A stretch of 64,000 nt of DNA from Hydrogenophaga sp. (GTDB lineage Bacteria; Pseudomonadota; Gammaproteobacteria; Burkholderiales; Burkholderiaceae_C). The first letter of the stretch is position 1. The number at the start of each line of letters is the position of its first letter. The notes below the pieces were generated by a model that saw only the letters and a program-made list of their open reading frames with translations, searched no databases and had not been told where the DNA came from. The translations under genes and the position numbers were made by a program. This document shows, piece after piece, positions 19,194-28,943 of the stretch. The DNA is taken from the NCBI RefSeq assembly GCF_025699295.1, contig NZ_JAILWB010000010.1, positions 124,001-188,000 on the forward strand, written 5' to 3'.

Positions 19194-20309
19194 ATGGATT
19201 TCGATTTTTCCGACGATCAGGCCGCCTTGCGCGACGCCGTGCAGAAGTGGGTGGAGAAGGCCTACACCTTCGAGCGCCGCAACGCCATCGTGGCCGGGGG
19301 CGGTTTTGACCGCAAGGCCTACGGTGAGCTGGCCGAACTCGGTCTGGCCGGCCTGTACGTGAGCGAGGACGACGGTGGCCTCGGCATGGGGCCCGTCGAA
19401 GGCATGGTGGTGATGGAAGAGCTGGGTCGCGGCATCGTGCTCGAACCGCTCGCCCAGACCCTGATCGCCTCGGGCCTGCTCGGCGGCTACGCGCCCGCGG
19501 ACCTCAAGGCCGCGTGGCTGCCGCGCGTGGCCTCGGGCGAGGCGCTGGTGGTGCTCGCGCACCAGGAGCGCAAGGCGCGCTACAAGCTCGACGTATGCGC
19601 CACCACCGCCACCCAGGCCGCCAAGGGCTGGACGCTGTCGGGCACCAAGAACCTGGTGCCGGTGGCCGACCAGGCCGATGCCTTCATCGTGCCGGCGATG
19701 GCTGGAGGCAAGCTCGCCCTTTTCCTGGTCGAGCGCACCGCTGCCGGCGTGGGCACCCGAGGCCACCACACGCAGGACGGCGGTCGCGCTGGCGACCTGA
19801 CGCTCAAGGACACGCCCGCGCAGCTCATCACCACCGACGGCCAGACCGCCCTGGAGCATGGCGTGGACGTCGGCATCGCCGCGGCCTGCGCCGAAGCCGT
19901 GGGCGTGCTGGACAAGACGCTGGCCATCACGGTCGAGTACATGAACACGCGCAAGCAGTTTGGCGTGGCCATCGCCAGCTTCCAGGCGCTGCGCCACCGC
20001 GTCGCCGACATGAAGATGCAGCTGGAACTGGCACGCTCGATGAGCTACTACGCCAGTCTCAAGCTCAACGCACCCACGGCGGAGCGCCGCGCCGCCATGG
20101 CGCGCGCCAAGGTGCAGCTCGGTCAGTCGATGCGCTTCGTGGGTCAGCAGGCAGTGCAGCTGCACGGTGGCATCGGCGTGACCGACGAGTACATCGTGAG
20201 CCACTACTTCAAGAAGCTGACCCAGCTGGAGATGAGCTTCGGCGACACCCTGCACCACCTCGGGGAGGTGTCCAGCCGGATGCAGGACACGGCCGGCGTG
20301 TTCGCCTGA
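19194..20309 (+). CDS. Acyl-CoA dehydrogenase, small-type subunit of a pair
   Basis: This second acyl-CoA dehydrogenase family protein (371 residues) resembles PimD-type small subunits. It has an N-terminal helical domain (ELGLAGLYVSEDDGGLGMG), a weakly conserved middle domain and a C-terminal domain with EYMNTRKQFGVAIASFQALR and LHGGIGVTDEYIVSHYF. The IYEGT catalytic motif is absent; the corresponding stretch reads LEMSFGDTLHH. It probably forms an alpha2beta2 complex with the preceding gene product, as known for paired dehydrogenases of steroid and dicarboxylate degradation. AGGAG lies before the ATG at 19194. The pair ends at a strong hairpin at 20314. Confidence 0.87.
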   Translation: MDFDFSDDQAALRDAVQKWVEKAYTFERRNAIVAGGGFDRKAYGELAELGLAGLYVSEDDGGLGMGPVEGMVVMEELGRGIVLEPLAQTLIASGLLGGYAPADLKAAWLPRVASGEALVVLAHQERKARYKLDVCATTATQAAKGWTLSGTKNLVPVADQADAFIVPAMAGGKLALFLVERTAAGVGTRGHHTQDGGRAGDLTLKDTPAQLITTDGQTALEHGVDVGIAAACAEAVGVLDKTLAITVEYMNTRKQFGVAIASFQALRHRVADMKMQLELARSMSYYASLKLNAPTAERRAAMARAKVQLGQSMRFVGQQAVQLHGGIGVTDEYIVSHYFKKLTQLEMSFGDTLHHLGEVSSRMQDTAGVFA

Positions 20310-20313
20310 TCCC

Positions 20314-20347
20314 CTGAACGGCCCGCCCCATGCGGGCCGTTCAGTTT
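20314..20347 (+). terminator. Intrinsic terminator after the acyl-CoA dehydrogenase pair
   Basis: A perfect 13-base-pair stem (20314-20326 with 20332-20344) has a five-base loop and is followed by TTT. It begins four bases after the stop codon. The T-run is short but the stem is very stable. Confidence 0.8.
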
Positions 20348-20378
20348 CCGCCCCTCAAAACGATTTCAGGAGACTCCC

Positions 20379-21758
20379 ATGACCACCCGCCGTCACATCC
20401 TCGCCCTGACCGCCAGCAGCCTGCTGCTCGCCGCATGCGCTTTTGCGCCGCCACAAGGCGCGGCGCAGCCCCCCATCGTCTTCGTGCATGGCAACGGTGA
20501 TTCGGCCTCGATCTGGCAGACCACGGTGTGGCGCTTCGAAGCCAACGGCTGGCCGCGCGAACGCCTGCACGCCATCGACCTGCCCTACCCGCTGGCGCGC
20601 GACGACGACGGCAAGGCCCAGCCCGGGCGCACGTCCACCACGGAGCACATGGCCTACCTGAAGGCGGAGGTGGAACGGGTGCTCAAGGCCACGGGCGCGA
20701 AGCAGGTGGTGCTGGTGGGCAACTCGCGCGGCGGCAACGCGATCCGCAACTACATCCAGAACGGCGGTGGCGAACGCACCGTGAGCCACGCGGTGCTTGG
20801 CGGTACGCCCAACCACGGCGTCTGGGCCATCAAGGGATTTCGGGAAGGCAACGAATTCGCCGGCACCGGGCCGTTCCTGACCTCACTCAACGCGCCCAAG
20901 AATGCAGCGGGCGACGAAGTCGCCGGGCCGGTGCAATGGATGACGATCCGCTCGGACAACAACGACAAGTTCGCCCAGCCCGACGGCTTGTGGATCGGCG
21001 CCAAGGGCACACCGACCAACGTCACCTATGAAGGACCCGCGCTCAAGGGCGCGAACAACGTGGTGCTGCCGCGCGTCGATCACCGTGAAACCTCCTTTTC
21101 GCCCGCGGCCTTCGATGCCACATGGCGCTTCATCACCGGGCGCTCGCCGGTGACCGTGTCGGCCCCGGTGCAGGCACCGGTGGTGCTCAACGGCAAGATC
21201 ACCGGCCTCGGACTGAGCCCCACCGATCCGGCCAGCGGCAACTACGCCAACAACCTGCCCTTGCCGGGCGCGCAGCTCGCGGTGTACGCCACCGACCCGG
21301 CCACCGGCGAACGCAAGGGCGCAGCGGTGCACGGCAAGACCGTGGGCGCCGACGGCCTCTGGGGGCCGTTCACGGCGCAGGCCGGCGTGCCCTACGAGTT
21401 CGTGATCAGCGCACCCGGCTACGCTACCACGCACATCTACCGCAGCCCGTTTCCGCGTTCCAGCGAGCTGATCCACCTGCGCGCCGAGCGCATCGCCGCG
21501 GCCGACAAAGATGCGAAGTCCATCGTGACCTTCACACGACCGCGCGGCTACTTTGACGCACAGCGCGACAGGATGAGCTTCGACGGCAAGGCCCTGCCCG
21601 GCGTGCCGCCCGCGGGCGCGGGCGTGTCCAGCGCAAAGATCAAATTGATGGAGGACGGCGTGCGTGCCATCCCGGCGGAATTCAACGGCGAGAAGATCAC
21701 CGGCCGCACCTGGCCTGTCTCCGACAACCGGGTGGTCGTTCTTGAATTGACCTATTGA
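20379..21758 (+). CDS. Alpha/beta-hydrolase lipoprotein (lipase/esterase-like)
   Basis: An exported serine hydrolase of 459 residues. The N-terminus is a lipoprotein signal (LLLAAC, modified cysteine at residue 20) that also begins with a twin arginine. The alpha/beta-hydrolase domain (about 30-255) has the oxyanion region VFVHGNGDSASIW, the nucleophile elbow GNSRGG (Ser116) and a candidate catalytic histidine in RVDHRE near residue 235. From about 265 onward there is a second, beta-rich region (PLPGAQLAVYATDPATGERK) resembling carboxypeptidase-regulatory or Ig-like folds. It resembles secreted lipases or polyester-degrading esterases; the substrate cannot be told. GGAG precedes the start. 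It is monocistronic, after a strong terminator. Confidence 0.8.
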   Translation: MTTRRHILALTASSLLLAACAFAPPQGAAQPPIVFVHGNGDSASIWQTTVWRFEANGWPRERLHAIDLPYPLARDDDGKAQPGRTSTTEHMAYLKAEVERVLKATGAKQVVLVGNSRGGNAIRNYIQNGGGERTVSHAVLGGTPNHGVWAIKGFREGNEFAGTGPFLTSLNAPKNAAGDEVAGPVQWMTIRSDNNDKFAQPDGLWIGAKGTPTNVTYEGPALKGANNVVLPRVDHRETSFSPAAFDATWRFITGRSPVTVSAPVQAPVVLNGKITGLGLSPTDPASGNYANNLPLPGAQLAVYATDPATGERKGAAVHGKTVGADGLWGPFTAQAGVPYEFVISAPGYATTHIYRSPFPRSSELIHLRAERIAAADKDAKSIVTFTRPRGYFDAQRDRMSFDGKALPGVPPAGAGVSSAKIKLMEDGVRAIPAEFNGEKITGRTWPVSDNRVVVLELTY

Positions 21759-21772
21759 GGCCGCTCCCAGCC

Positions 21773-22330
21773 TCAGGCGTGCAGGCGCGAGGTCTTGGGC
21801 AGGTGCGACATCAGGAACTCCATCTGGTCGGCCAGGATGCGCCGGTTGCGCAGGATGAAGTCCTCCCACAGGCTGGGCACGTAAGGCGCATACAACAGCC
21901 CCATGTGCGCCTGCTCGGGTGTGCGGTTGCCCTTGCGGTGGTTGCACGACTTGCAGGCCGTCACCACGTTCATCCAGGTGTCACGCCCCTCCTGCCCCAG
22001 CGGCACGATGTGCTCGCGGGTCAGCACCTCTTCATGGAAATGCTCGCCGCAGTAGGCGCACACATTGCGGTCGCGCGCGAACAGTTTGCTGTTGGTCAGC
22101 GTGGGCCGCAGGTCAAACGGGTTGATGCGCGGCACGCCCTGGGTGCCGATGATGGAATTGACGTTGATGATCGACTGGCGCCCCGTGATGGCGTTGTGCC
22201 CGCCATGGAACACCGCTACCTCGGCCCCCATCTCCCAGCGCACCTCGTCCGCGGCGTAATGCAGCACGGCTTCTTCGAGGCTGATCCACGACTGTGGCAG
22301 CCCCTGGGCGGAGAGCTTCAAGACCTTCAA
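21773..22330 (-). CDS. HNH endonuclease family protein
   Basis: A 185-residue HNH-type protein conserved in related bacteria. Near residues 95-140 it has the zinc pairs CAYCGEHF and CKSCNHRKG enclosing LTREHIVPLGQEG and DTWMNVVTAC, the standard HNH arrangement with the catalytic histidine in REHIVP. The C-terminus (LLYAPYVPSLWEDFILRNRR) is specific to this subgroup. The start is most likely a TTG at 22330, because AAGGAG lies six bases upstream; another TTG five codons earlier overlaps that site. The role is unknown. No phage or restriction genes are nearby, so a housekeeping or repair function is as likely as defence. Confidence 0.85.
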   Translation of the reverse strand: MKVLKLSAQGLPQSWISLEEAVLHYAADEVRWEMGAEVAVFHGGHNAITGRQSIINVNSIIGTQGVPRINPFDLRPTLTNSKLFARDRNVCAYCGEHFHEEVLTREHIVPLGQEGRDTWMNVVTACKSCNHRKGNRTPEQAHMGLLYAPYVPSLWEDFILRNRRILADQMEFLMSHLPKTSRLHA

Positions 22331-22510
22331 GACGGGCTCCTTCAAGTGAACAAGTCAACCGGAAGGGACGGCCCTGCGAGACCGTCCGGCGCCCGCGGGC
22401 CTGGCTCGCGGGCGCATATCATCGTGTGCCAATATAGCAAGCTTTGATGACTCGGCCCTTCTCCGAGGCCAATTGGGTCTCGGGCCAGTCCCTCCACCCC
22501 CTCGCACGGC

Positions 22511-23575
22511 ATGAAAATCTATCGCGGGTTGCGCCCCCATTCCGCCAGTTCCGGCGGCTGTGCGCTGACCATTGGCAACTTCGACGGCGTGCACCGCGGC
22601 CACCAGGCCATGCTCGCGCTGCTCGACAACGAAGCCCGGCACCGCGGCGTGCCCAGCTGCGTCATGACCTTCGAACCACACCCGCGCGACTACTTTGCCG
22701 CGCTGCACCACAAGCCCGAGCTGGCGCCCGCGCGCATCGCCACGCTGCGCGACAAGCTGCAGGAGCTGGAGCGCTGCGGCGTCGACGAATGCGTGGTGCT
22801 GCCGTTCAACGCCCGGCTGGCCAGCCAGGCGCCCGAGGCCTTCATTGCAGACACGCTGGTGGGCGCTCTGGGTGTGGAATACGTGCTGGTGGGCGACGAC
22901 TTCCGCTTCGGCGCGAAGCGCGCTGGCGACTACGCCATGCTCGACGCGGCGGGTGGGCGTCTGGGTTTCGACGTGGCGCGCATGCAGAGCTACGAGGTGC
23001 ATGGACTGCGCGTGTCCAGCTCGGCGGTACGCGACGCCCTGGGCGAAGGCCGCATGGACGACGTGGCCGCCCTGCTGGGCCGCCCCTACAGCATCAGCGG
23101 CCATGTGGTGCACGGACGCAAGCTGGGTCGCCAGCTGGCCGAAAGCGCACCCGGGCGCGGCGACGGCTTTCGGACTCTCAACCTGCGCTTCTCGCACTGG
23201 AAACCGGCCGCCAGCGGCATCTTCGCGGTGCATGTGCACGGGCTCGGCCCGCAAGCGGATTCGCCCCCGCTGCCGGGCGTGGCCAACCTGGGCGTGCGGC
23301 CCTCGCTGGACCCCGATGACGCCAACGGCGGGCGCGTGCTGCTGGAGACCCATTGCCTCGAATGGCCGGCGGCGCTTGCGGCCAGCCTGCCTGGCGGGGA
23401 GGCCTACGGTAAAATCGTGCGCGTGGAACTGCTGCACAAACTGCATGACGAGCTGAAATACGACGGCCTCGACGCCCTGACCCAGGGCATCGCCCGGGAC
23501 TGCGACGACGCACGTGCGTTCTTTGCGTCGCTGCACACGCAAACCCACCGGCAGACCACCCGCGACCGAATTTAG
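22511..23575 (+). CDS. ribF: Bifunctional riboflavin kinase / FAD synthetase
   Basis: It converts riboflavin to FMN and then FAD. The 354 residues have an N-terminal adenylyltransferase domain with GNFDGVHRGHQ (about 22-32) and GDDFRFGAKRAGD, and a C-terminal kinase domain with VVHGRKLGRQL (about 195-205) and GVANLGVRPS. Length and order are normal. The ATG at 22511 gives the family N-terminus KIYRGLR. It lies upstream of ileS and lspA, the conserved ribF-ileS-lspA order. A REP-like palindrome (23598-23674) separates it from ileS, so coupling to ileS is uncertain. Confidence 0.96.
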   Translation: MKIYRGLRPHSASSGGCALTIGNFDGVHRGHQAMLALLDNEARHRGVPSCVMTFEPHPRDYFAALHHKPELAPARIATLRDKLQELERCGVDECVVLPFNARLASQAPEAFIADTLVGALGVEYVLVGDDFRFGAKRAGDYAMLDAAGGRLGFDVARMQSYEVHGLRVSSSAVRDALGEGRMDDVAALLGRPYSISGHVVHGRKLGRQLAESAPGRGDGFRTLNLRFSHWKPAASGIFAVHVHGLGPQADSPPLPGVANLGVRPSLDPDDANGGRVLLETHCLEWPAALAASLPGGEAYGKIVRVELLHKLHDELKYDGLDALTQGIARDCDDARAFFASLHTQTHRQTTRDRI

Positions 23576-23597
23576 ACGATCCGTCTGCCCGGTCGCC

Positions 23598-23674
23598 GCC
23601 CTTCGACAGGCTCAGGGCGAACGGTGTCGCCCCACAGTTCTCGCACTCCCCGCACGGGCTGAGCTTGTCGAAGC
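23598..23674. repeat. REP-like inverted repeat between ribF and ileS
   Basis: CCCTTCGACAGGCTCAGGGC at 23599-23618, continuing to 23624, is matched 30 bases later by a partly complementary ACGGGCTGAGCTTGTCGAAG (23654-23673). Together they can form a long imperfect hairpin. The same unit occurs at 41659-41719 inside lolD. It is of the dispersed palindromic (REP/BIME) type widespread in proteobacteria. Confidence 0.8.
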
Positions 23675-23695
23675 CACCACGGAACCCCCTCAGTC

Positions 23696-26632
23696 ATGTC
23701 CGACGCTCCCACCGACTACCGCAGCACCCTCAACCTGCCCGACACGCCCTTCCCCATGCGCGGTGACCTGCCCAAGCGCGAGCCGGGCTGGGTCAAGGCA
23801 TGGCAGGACGAGGGCCTGTACCAGCGCCTGCGCGTGGCCCGCGCCGGCGCGCCGCTGTTCGTGCTGCACGACGGCCCGCCCTATGCCAACGGCAAGCTGC
23901 ACATCGGCCATGCGCTCAACAAGATCCTCAAGGACATGATCGTCAAGAGCCGCCAGCTCACCGGCTTCGACGCGCAGTACATCCCTGGCTGGGACTGCCA
24001 TGGCTTGCCGATCGAGAACGCGATCGAAAAACTGCACGGCCGCAACCTCGGCCGTGATGACATGCAGGCGAAGAGCCGCGCATTCGCCACCGAGCAGATC
24101 GACCAGCAGCGCGAGGACTTCCGCCGCCTGGGCGTGCTCGGCGACTGGGAACGCCCCTACCGCACCATGGACCCGGCGAACGAGGCCGGCGAACTCCGCG
24201 CCTTCAAGCGCGTGATCGAGCGCGGTTTCGTCTACCGCGGCCTCAAGCCGGTCTACTGGTGTTTCGACTGCGGCTCGTCGCTGGCCGAATTCGAGATCGA
24301 ATACGCCGACAAGAAGAGCGACACGCTGGACGTGGCCTTCGAAGCGGACGACGCAGCAAAGCTCGCGGCGGCTTTCGGCCTGCCCGCCTTGCCCACCGGA
24401 AAATCCGCCTTCGCCGTCATCTGGACCACCACCGCCTGGACCATCCCGGCCAACCAGGCGCTCAACGCCCACCCGGATTTCACCTACGCCCTGGTCGATA
24501 CGCCCAAGGGCTGCCTGGTGCTGGCGGAAACCCTGGTCGAAAAGTGCCTGGAGCGCTTCGGCCTTGCCGGCGCGGTGCTGGCCACCGCCACGGGCAAGGC
24601 GCTGGGAGGCCTGAACTTCCGCCACCCGCTCTTCGATGCGGACGCGGGCTACCGCCGCCTCTCGCCGATGTACCTGGCCGACTACGTAAGCGACGCCGAC
24701 GGCACCGGCATCGTGCACTCCTCGCCGGCCTACGGCCTGGACGACTTCAACTCCTGCACCGCCCACGGCATGAAGGTCGAGGACATCCTCAACCCGGTGC
24801 AGGGCAACGGCGCCTACGCGCAAGACTTCCCGCTGTTCGGTGGCCTGCATATCTGGAAGGCCGTGCCGGTGATCCTGGAAGCTCTGAAGAACGCCGGCCG
24901 CCTCCTGGCCACGCAGACCATCACGCACAGCTACCCGCACTGCTGGCGCCACAAGACGCCGGTGATCTACCGCGCAGCCGCGCAGTGGTTCGTGCGCATG
25001 GACGAGGGCGAGGGCGTGTTCACGAAAGACAAGGCGCCCAAGACCCTGCGCCAGACCGCGCTGGATGCGATCGAGCAGACCCGGTTCTTCCCCGCCAATG
25101 GCAAGGCCCGCCTGCACGACATGATTGCCAACCGGCCCGACTGGTGCATCTCGCGCCAGCGCAGCTGGGGGGTTCCCATTCCCTTCTTCCTGCACAAGGA
25201 CTCGGGCGAACTGCATCCGCGCACCATGGATATCCTCGACCAGGCGGCCGACATCGTCGAGCGCGGTGGCATCGAGGCCTGGAGCCGCGTCACGGCCGAG
25301 GAGATCCTCGGCGCGGACGACGCGAAGCACTACACCAAGAGCACCGACATCCTGGAGGTGTGGTTCGACTCGGGCTCGACCTTCCAGCACGTGCTGCGCG
25401 GCAGCCATGCCCAGGCCTACGACCGCCTGCCGTACCACGAGAGCGGGCCCGAGGCCGACCTCTACCTCGAAGGCCATGACCAGCACCGCGGCTGGTTCCA
25501 CAGCTCGCTGCTGCTGGGCTGCGCGCTCTACGATCGCGCGCCCTACCGCGGCATCCTGACGCACGGCTTCAACGTCGATGGCCAGGGCCGCAAGATGAGC
25601 AAGTCGCTGGGCAACGTGATCGAGATCGAGACCTTCGCCAAGGACCCGGGCGCCGAGATCGCGCGCCTGTGGGTCGCGTCCACCGACTACTCGGGCGACC
25701 CACCCATGGACAAGAAGGTCATCGCCCGCGTGACCGACGCCTACCGCCGCATCCGCAACACGCTGCGTTTCCTGCTGGCCAACGTGAGCGATTTCGACCC
25801 CGCAACCGACGCCGTGCCCTTCGACCAGTTGCTGGAGATCGACCGCTACGCACTGGCGCGCGCGGCGCAGTTCCAGGCCGAGATCCGGGCGCACTACGAG
25901 GTGTACGAATTCCACCCGGTGGTGGCCAAGCTGCAGGTGTACTGCTCGGAAGACCTGGGCGCGTTCTACCTCGACGTGCTCAAGGACCGGCTCTACACCA
26001 CCGCGCCCAAGAGCCTGGCGCGGCGCAGCGCGCAGACCGCCCTGCACCAGATCACCCACGCCATGCTGCGCTGGATGGCGCCGTTCCTGAGCTTCACGGC
26101 CGAAGAGGCCTGGCCGGTGCTCGCGGGGGCGCAGAGCAAGGGATCGATCTTCTTCGAGACCTTTGCCGAGCTGCCATCAGTGGATGAAGTGCTCTTGGCT
26201 AAGTGGGCAAGGGTTCGAAGCATTCGCGCAATTGTGATGGGGAGAATTGAGTCGGATCTGAGAGAGAAAGGACTCGTTGGTTCGTCGCTAGAAGTGGAAC
26301 TCGATATCGAAGCGCCTCACTTTCAAGGCGTAGGCATCGAAACTCGTGTGGCGCAAGGTCAACCGTCCTTTGTATGGAGAGGCGACGACTACAAATTGCT
26401 TGCAAGTCTTGGCGATGATCTGAAGTTCGTGTTCGTGGTTTCGAAAGTCTCCCTCCGCGAAGGACCTGACACAGGCGGCGGGAAGCTCTCCGTTTCAAAA
26501 ACCGCAGAACCGAAGTGCGAGCGCTGCTGGCACTACCGCGACGACGTGGGCGCGGACGCCGCGCACCCCACGCTGTGCGGCCGCTGCACCAGCAACCTGT
26601 TCGGCGCGGGTGAAGCCCGTTCGGTGGCCTGA
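23696..26632 (+). CDS. ileS: Isoleucyl-tRNA synthetase
   Basis: It charges tRNA-Ile and edits mis-activated valine. The 978-residue class I synthetase has the HIGH motif ([12 protein letters not shown], about 60-71), the editing domain (about 200-420), KMSKS (about 632) and the C-terminal zinc finger made of CERCWH and CGRCTS (about 941-965). Residues about 829-938, just before the zinc finger, are encoded by DNA of clearly lower G+C (51% by hand count at 26221-26460) with codons unlike the rest, and this segment seems longer than in relatives I recall. The reading frame is intact. The ATG at 23696 starts the conserved N-terminus. lspA overlaps the stop by one base. Confidence 0.97.
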   Translation: MSDAPTDYRSTLNLPDTPFPMRGDLPKREPGWVKAWQDEGLYQRLRVARAGAPLFVLHDGPPYANGKLHIGHALNKILKDMIVKSRQLTGFDAQYIPGWDCHGLPIENAIEKLHGRNLGRDDMQAKSRAFATEQIDQQREDFRRLGVLGDWERPYRTMDPANEAGELRAFKRVIERGFVYRGLKPVYWCFDCGSSLAEFEIEYADKKSDTLDVAFEADDAAKLAAAFGLPALPTGKSAFAVIWTTTAWTIPANQALNAHPDFTYALVDTPKGCLVLAETLVEKCLERFGLAGAVLATATGKALGGLNFRHPLFDADAGYRRLSPMYLADYVSDADGTGIVHSSPAYGLDDFNSCTAHGMKVEDILNPVQGNGAYAQDFPLFGGLHIWKAVPVILEALKNAGRLLATQTITHSYPHCWRHKTPVIYRAAAQWFVRMDEGEGVFTKDKAPKTLRQTALDAIEQTRFFPANGKARLHDMIANRPDWCISRQRSWGVPIPFFLHKDSGELHPRTMDILDQAADIVERGGIEAWSRVTAEEILGADDAKHYTKSTDILEVWFDSGSTFQHVLRGSHAQAYDRLPYHESGPEADLYLEGHDQHRGWFHSSLLLGCALYDRAPYRGILTHGFNVDGQGRKMSKSLGNVIEIETFAKDPGAEIARLWVASTDYSGDPPMDKKVIARVTDAYRRIRNTLRFLLANVSDFDPATDAVPFDQLLEIDRYALARAAQFQAEIRAHYEVYEFHPVVAKLQVYCSEDLGAFYLDVLKDRLYTTAPKSLARRSAQTALHQITHAMLRWMAPFLSFTAEEAWPVLAGAQSKGSIFFETFAELPSVDEVLLAKWARVRSIRAIVMGRIESDLREKGLVGSSLEVELDIEAPHFQGVGIETRVAQGQPSFVWRGDDYKLLASLGDDLKFVFVVSKVSLREGPDTGGGKLSVSKTAEPKCERCWHYRDDVGADAAHPTLCGRCTSNLFGAGEARSVA

Positions 26633-27141
26633 TGGCGCGCGCGGGCAGCGCTGGCATCTGGCCCTGGCTGGGTCTGGCCGCCGTCCTGGTGGTGGCCGAC
26701 CAGATCACCAAGCAGCTCATCCTGGCCAGCTACCAGCTCGGTGACAGCACCTATGTCGCCAGCTTCTTCAACATCGTGCGCGCGCACAACACCGGCGCGG
26801 CCTTCTCCTTCCTCGCGGGCGCCGGCGGCTGGCAGCGCTGGTTCTTCACCGCGGTGGGCCTGGGCGCGGCGGTGTTCATCGTCTGGATGCTGCGCTCGCA
26901 CCCGGGCCAGAAGCTGTTCGCGTTCGCGCTCGCCTGCATCCTCGGCGGCGCGCTGGGCAATGTGATCGACCGTCTGGCGCACGGCTACGTGGTCGACTTC
27001 CTCGACTTTCACTGGCCCGTGCTGGCCGGCCTGTTCCCGGGCGGACATTTCCCCGCGTTCAACGTGGCGGACGCGGCCATCACCCTGGGCGCCATTGCCC
27101 TGATCCTTGACGAGATCCTGCGCGTACGGCGCAAGCGCTGA
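26632..27141 (+). CDS. lspA: Lipoprotein signal peptidase (signal peptidase II)
   Basis: An inner-membrane aspartyl protease that removes signal peptides from prolipoproteins after lipid addition. The 169 residues have four membrane segments and the two catalytic aspartates in [10 protein letters not shown] (about 108-117) and FNVADAAI (about 142-149). [10 protein letters not shown] is also characteristic. Its ATG shares one base with the ileS TGA (TGATG), so translation is coupled. It processes lipoproteins such as those encoded at 20379 and 40517, which LolA and LolCD may then transport. Confidence 0.96.
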   Translation: MARAGSAGIWPWLGLAAVLVVADQITKQLILASYQLGDSTYVASFFNIVRAHNTGAAFSFLAGAGGWQRWFFTAVGLGAAVFIVWMLRSHPGQKLFAFALACILGGALGNVIDRLAHGYVVDFLDFHWPVLAGLFPGGHFPAFNVADAAITLGAIALILDEILRVRRKR

Positions 27142-27188
27142 GCCAGCGCCCGCGCCGGCCTGTGGCTGGGCGTATAGTTTTGAGGCTC

Positions 27189-28847
27189 ATGAAACACCTG
27201 CTGGATCTCCTGGCCGCCATTGCCCTGCTGGTGTGGGGCACCCACCTCGTACGCACCGGCGTGTTGCGCGTCTTCGGCAGCAATCTGCGCCAGATGCTTG
27301 CCACCAGCATGGGCAACCGGTTCACCGCGGCACTCTCCGGTCTGGGTGTCACGGCCCTGGTGCAGTCCAGCACGGCCACCGCACTCATCACGGCGTCCTT
27401 CGTCGGTCGCGGCCTGATCGCGCTGCCCGCGGCCCTGGCCGTGATGCTGGGCGCGGACATCGGCACCAGCCTGATGGCAGTGGTGTTTTCCCTGGACCTC
27501 TCGTGGCTGTCACCCCTGTTCATCTTCCTGGGCGTGACGCTGTTCATCTCGCGCCAGGGCACGCCGGTGGGGGATTTCGGGCGGGTGCTGATCGGCCTGG
27601 GCCTGATGCTGCTGGCCCTGCAGCTGATCTCCGGCGCCACCAGCGTGCTCACGCGCAACCCCGCGGTGCAACTGATGCTGGAGTCGCTCTCCAGCGACCG
27701 CCTGCTGGAAATCCTGGTGGGCGCGGCGCTCGCGGTGCTGGCCTATTCCAGCCTGGCCGTGGTGCTGCTGGCCGCGGCGCTCGCCTTGCAGGTCGTTGGG
27801 CTGGACGTGGCCCTGGGCATCGTGCTCGGCGCCAACCTGGGCAGTGGCCTGCTGGCGGTGATCACCACCGCCAGGTCCGGCATCAGCACGCGCCAGGTGC
27901 CATTGGGCAACCTGCTGTTCAAGGTGCTGGGCGTGGCCATTGCGATCGGGCTCATCCCGCTGTGGCTGCGAGCCATGGAACCCCTGGTGCAAGATCCGGC
28001 CACGCTCACCGTGCTGTTCCACCTCAGTTTCAACATCATGGTGGGCCTGGTCTTCATCGGCCTGACGCGACCGGTGGCAGGTCTGGTGAACCGGTTGCTG
28101 CCGCTGAAGGAAGGCAAGGGGCCGCTGGACCGGCCCAACCACCTCGACCCCTCGGCGCTGGCCACGCCTTCGCTGGCCATCTCCTGCGCGGCGCGCGAGG
28201 CCATGCACCAGGCCGACGTCGTCGAAACCATGCTGCGCGGCGTGGTCACCGTGATCCGGACCAACGACCTCAAGCTCGCGCAGGACCTGCGCAAGCTCGA
28301 CGACACGGTCGACAGCCTCTACTCGGCAATCAAGTACTACCTCACCAAGATCTCGCGTCAGCAGCTCAGCGAGTCCGAGGGCCGGCGCTGGACCGACATC
28401 ATCAGCTTCACGATCAACATGGAGCAGATCGGCGACACGGTCGAGCGCGTGCTGCTCGACGTGGAGGAGAAGAAGATCCGCAAGGGCCGCGACTTTTCCG
28501 AGGCCGGCATGGCGGAAATCGTCGAGCTGCATGCGCGCCTGATCGACAACCTGCGCCTGGGCATGAGCGTGTTCCTCAACGGCAACGTGCGCGACGCGCA
28601 GCGCCTGGTGGAGGAGAAGGTGCGCTTTCGCGACATGGAGCGCGAGTACGCCGCCACCCACCTCGACCGACTCTCGGACATGAGCCCGCAGAGCATCGAC
28701 ACCAGCGCGCTGCACCTGGACCTCATCAGCGACCTCAAGCGCATCAACTCGCACATCTGTTCGATCGCCTACCCGATCCTGGACAACGCGGGTGTGCTCG
28801 CTCCCAGCCGGCTGCGCGAGCCGCCCCCCAACGCCAGCCGTTTCTGA
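27189..28847 (+). CDS. Na/Pi cotransporter family protein with C-terminal PhoU-like domain
   Basis: A membrane phosphate transporter-like protein of 552 residues. The first 320 or so contain two repeated Na/Pi-cotransporter units with the QSSTATA motif (ALVQSSTATALI) and a second related segment LGANLGSGLLAV, spread over eight or nine membrane segments. Residues about 345-540 form a helical PhoU-like domain (EAMHQADVVETMLRGVV, INMEQIGDTVERVLLDVEEK). This matches YjbB/NptA-type proteins, reported to export phosphate in E. coli. The ATG at 27189 has GAGG upstream; an in-frame GTG nine codons earlier is possible. It follows lspA by 47 bases. Direction of transport is not established here. Confidence 0.88.
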   Translation: MKHLLDLLAAIALLVWGTHLVRTGVLRVFGSNLRQMLATSMGNRFTAALSGLGVTALVQSSTATALITASFVGRGLIALPAALAVMLGADIGTSLMAVVFSLDLSWLSPLFIFLGVTLFISRQGTPVGDFGRVLIGLGLMLLALQLISGATSVLTRNPAVQLMLESLSSDRLLEILVGAALAVLAYSSLAVVLLAAALALQVVGLDVALGIVLGANLGSGLLAVITTARSGISTRQVPLGNLLFKVLGVAIAIGLIPLWLRAMEPLVQDPATLTVLFHLSFNIMVGLVFIGLTRPVAGLVNRLLPLKEGKGPLDRPNHLDPSALATPSLAISCAAREAMHQADVVETMLRGVVTVIRTNDLKLAQDLRKLDDTVDSLYSAIKYYLTKISRQQLSESEGRRWTDIISFTINMEQIGDTVERVLLDVEEKKIRKGRDFSEAGMAEIVELHARLIDNLRLGMSVFLNGNVRDAQRLVEEKVRFRDMEREYAATHLDRLSDMSPQSIDTSALHLDLISDLKRINSHICSIAYPILDNAGVLAPSRLREPPPNASRF

Positions 28848-28943
28848 ACCGCGCGCCGGCGCGATGCCCGCCCCGCTGCAGGCGCGCAAACGCTGTGCTA
28901 CGCTGACCCTCCGCCTTTTCGCGACCCGCTTCAGGAGACACCC

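Noticed and set aside
21773..22330. The HNH protein as part of a defence or restriction system
   Set aside because: There is no methyltransferase, helicase or toxin gene beside it, and the neighbours are a hydrolase and ribF. The conserved subgroup seems to be a general chromosomal gene.
23576..23695. A T-box or other riboswitch in front of ileS
   Set aside because: The 120-base gap is filled mostly by a REP-like palindrome. No T-box specifier loop or antiterminator sequence is visible, and proteobacterial ileS genes are not normally T-box controlled.
23690..26059. A 789-codon minus-strand frame opposite ileS
   Set aside because: The composition is typical of an antisense shadow, there is no ribosome site and no family resemblance. 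ileS accounts for the sequence.
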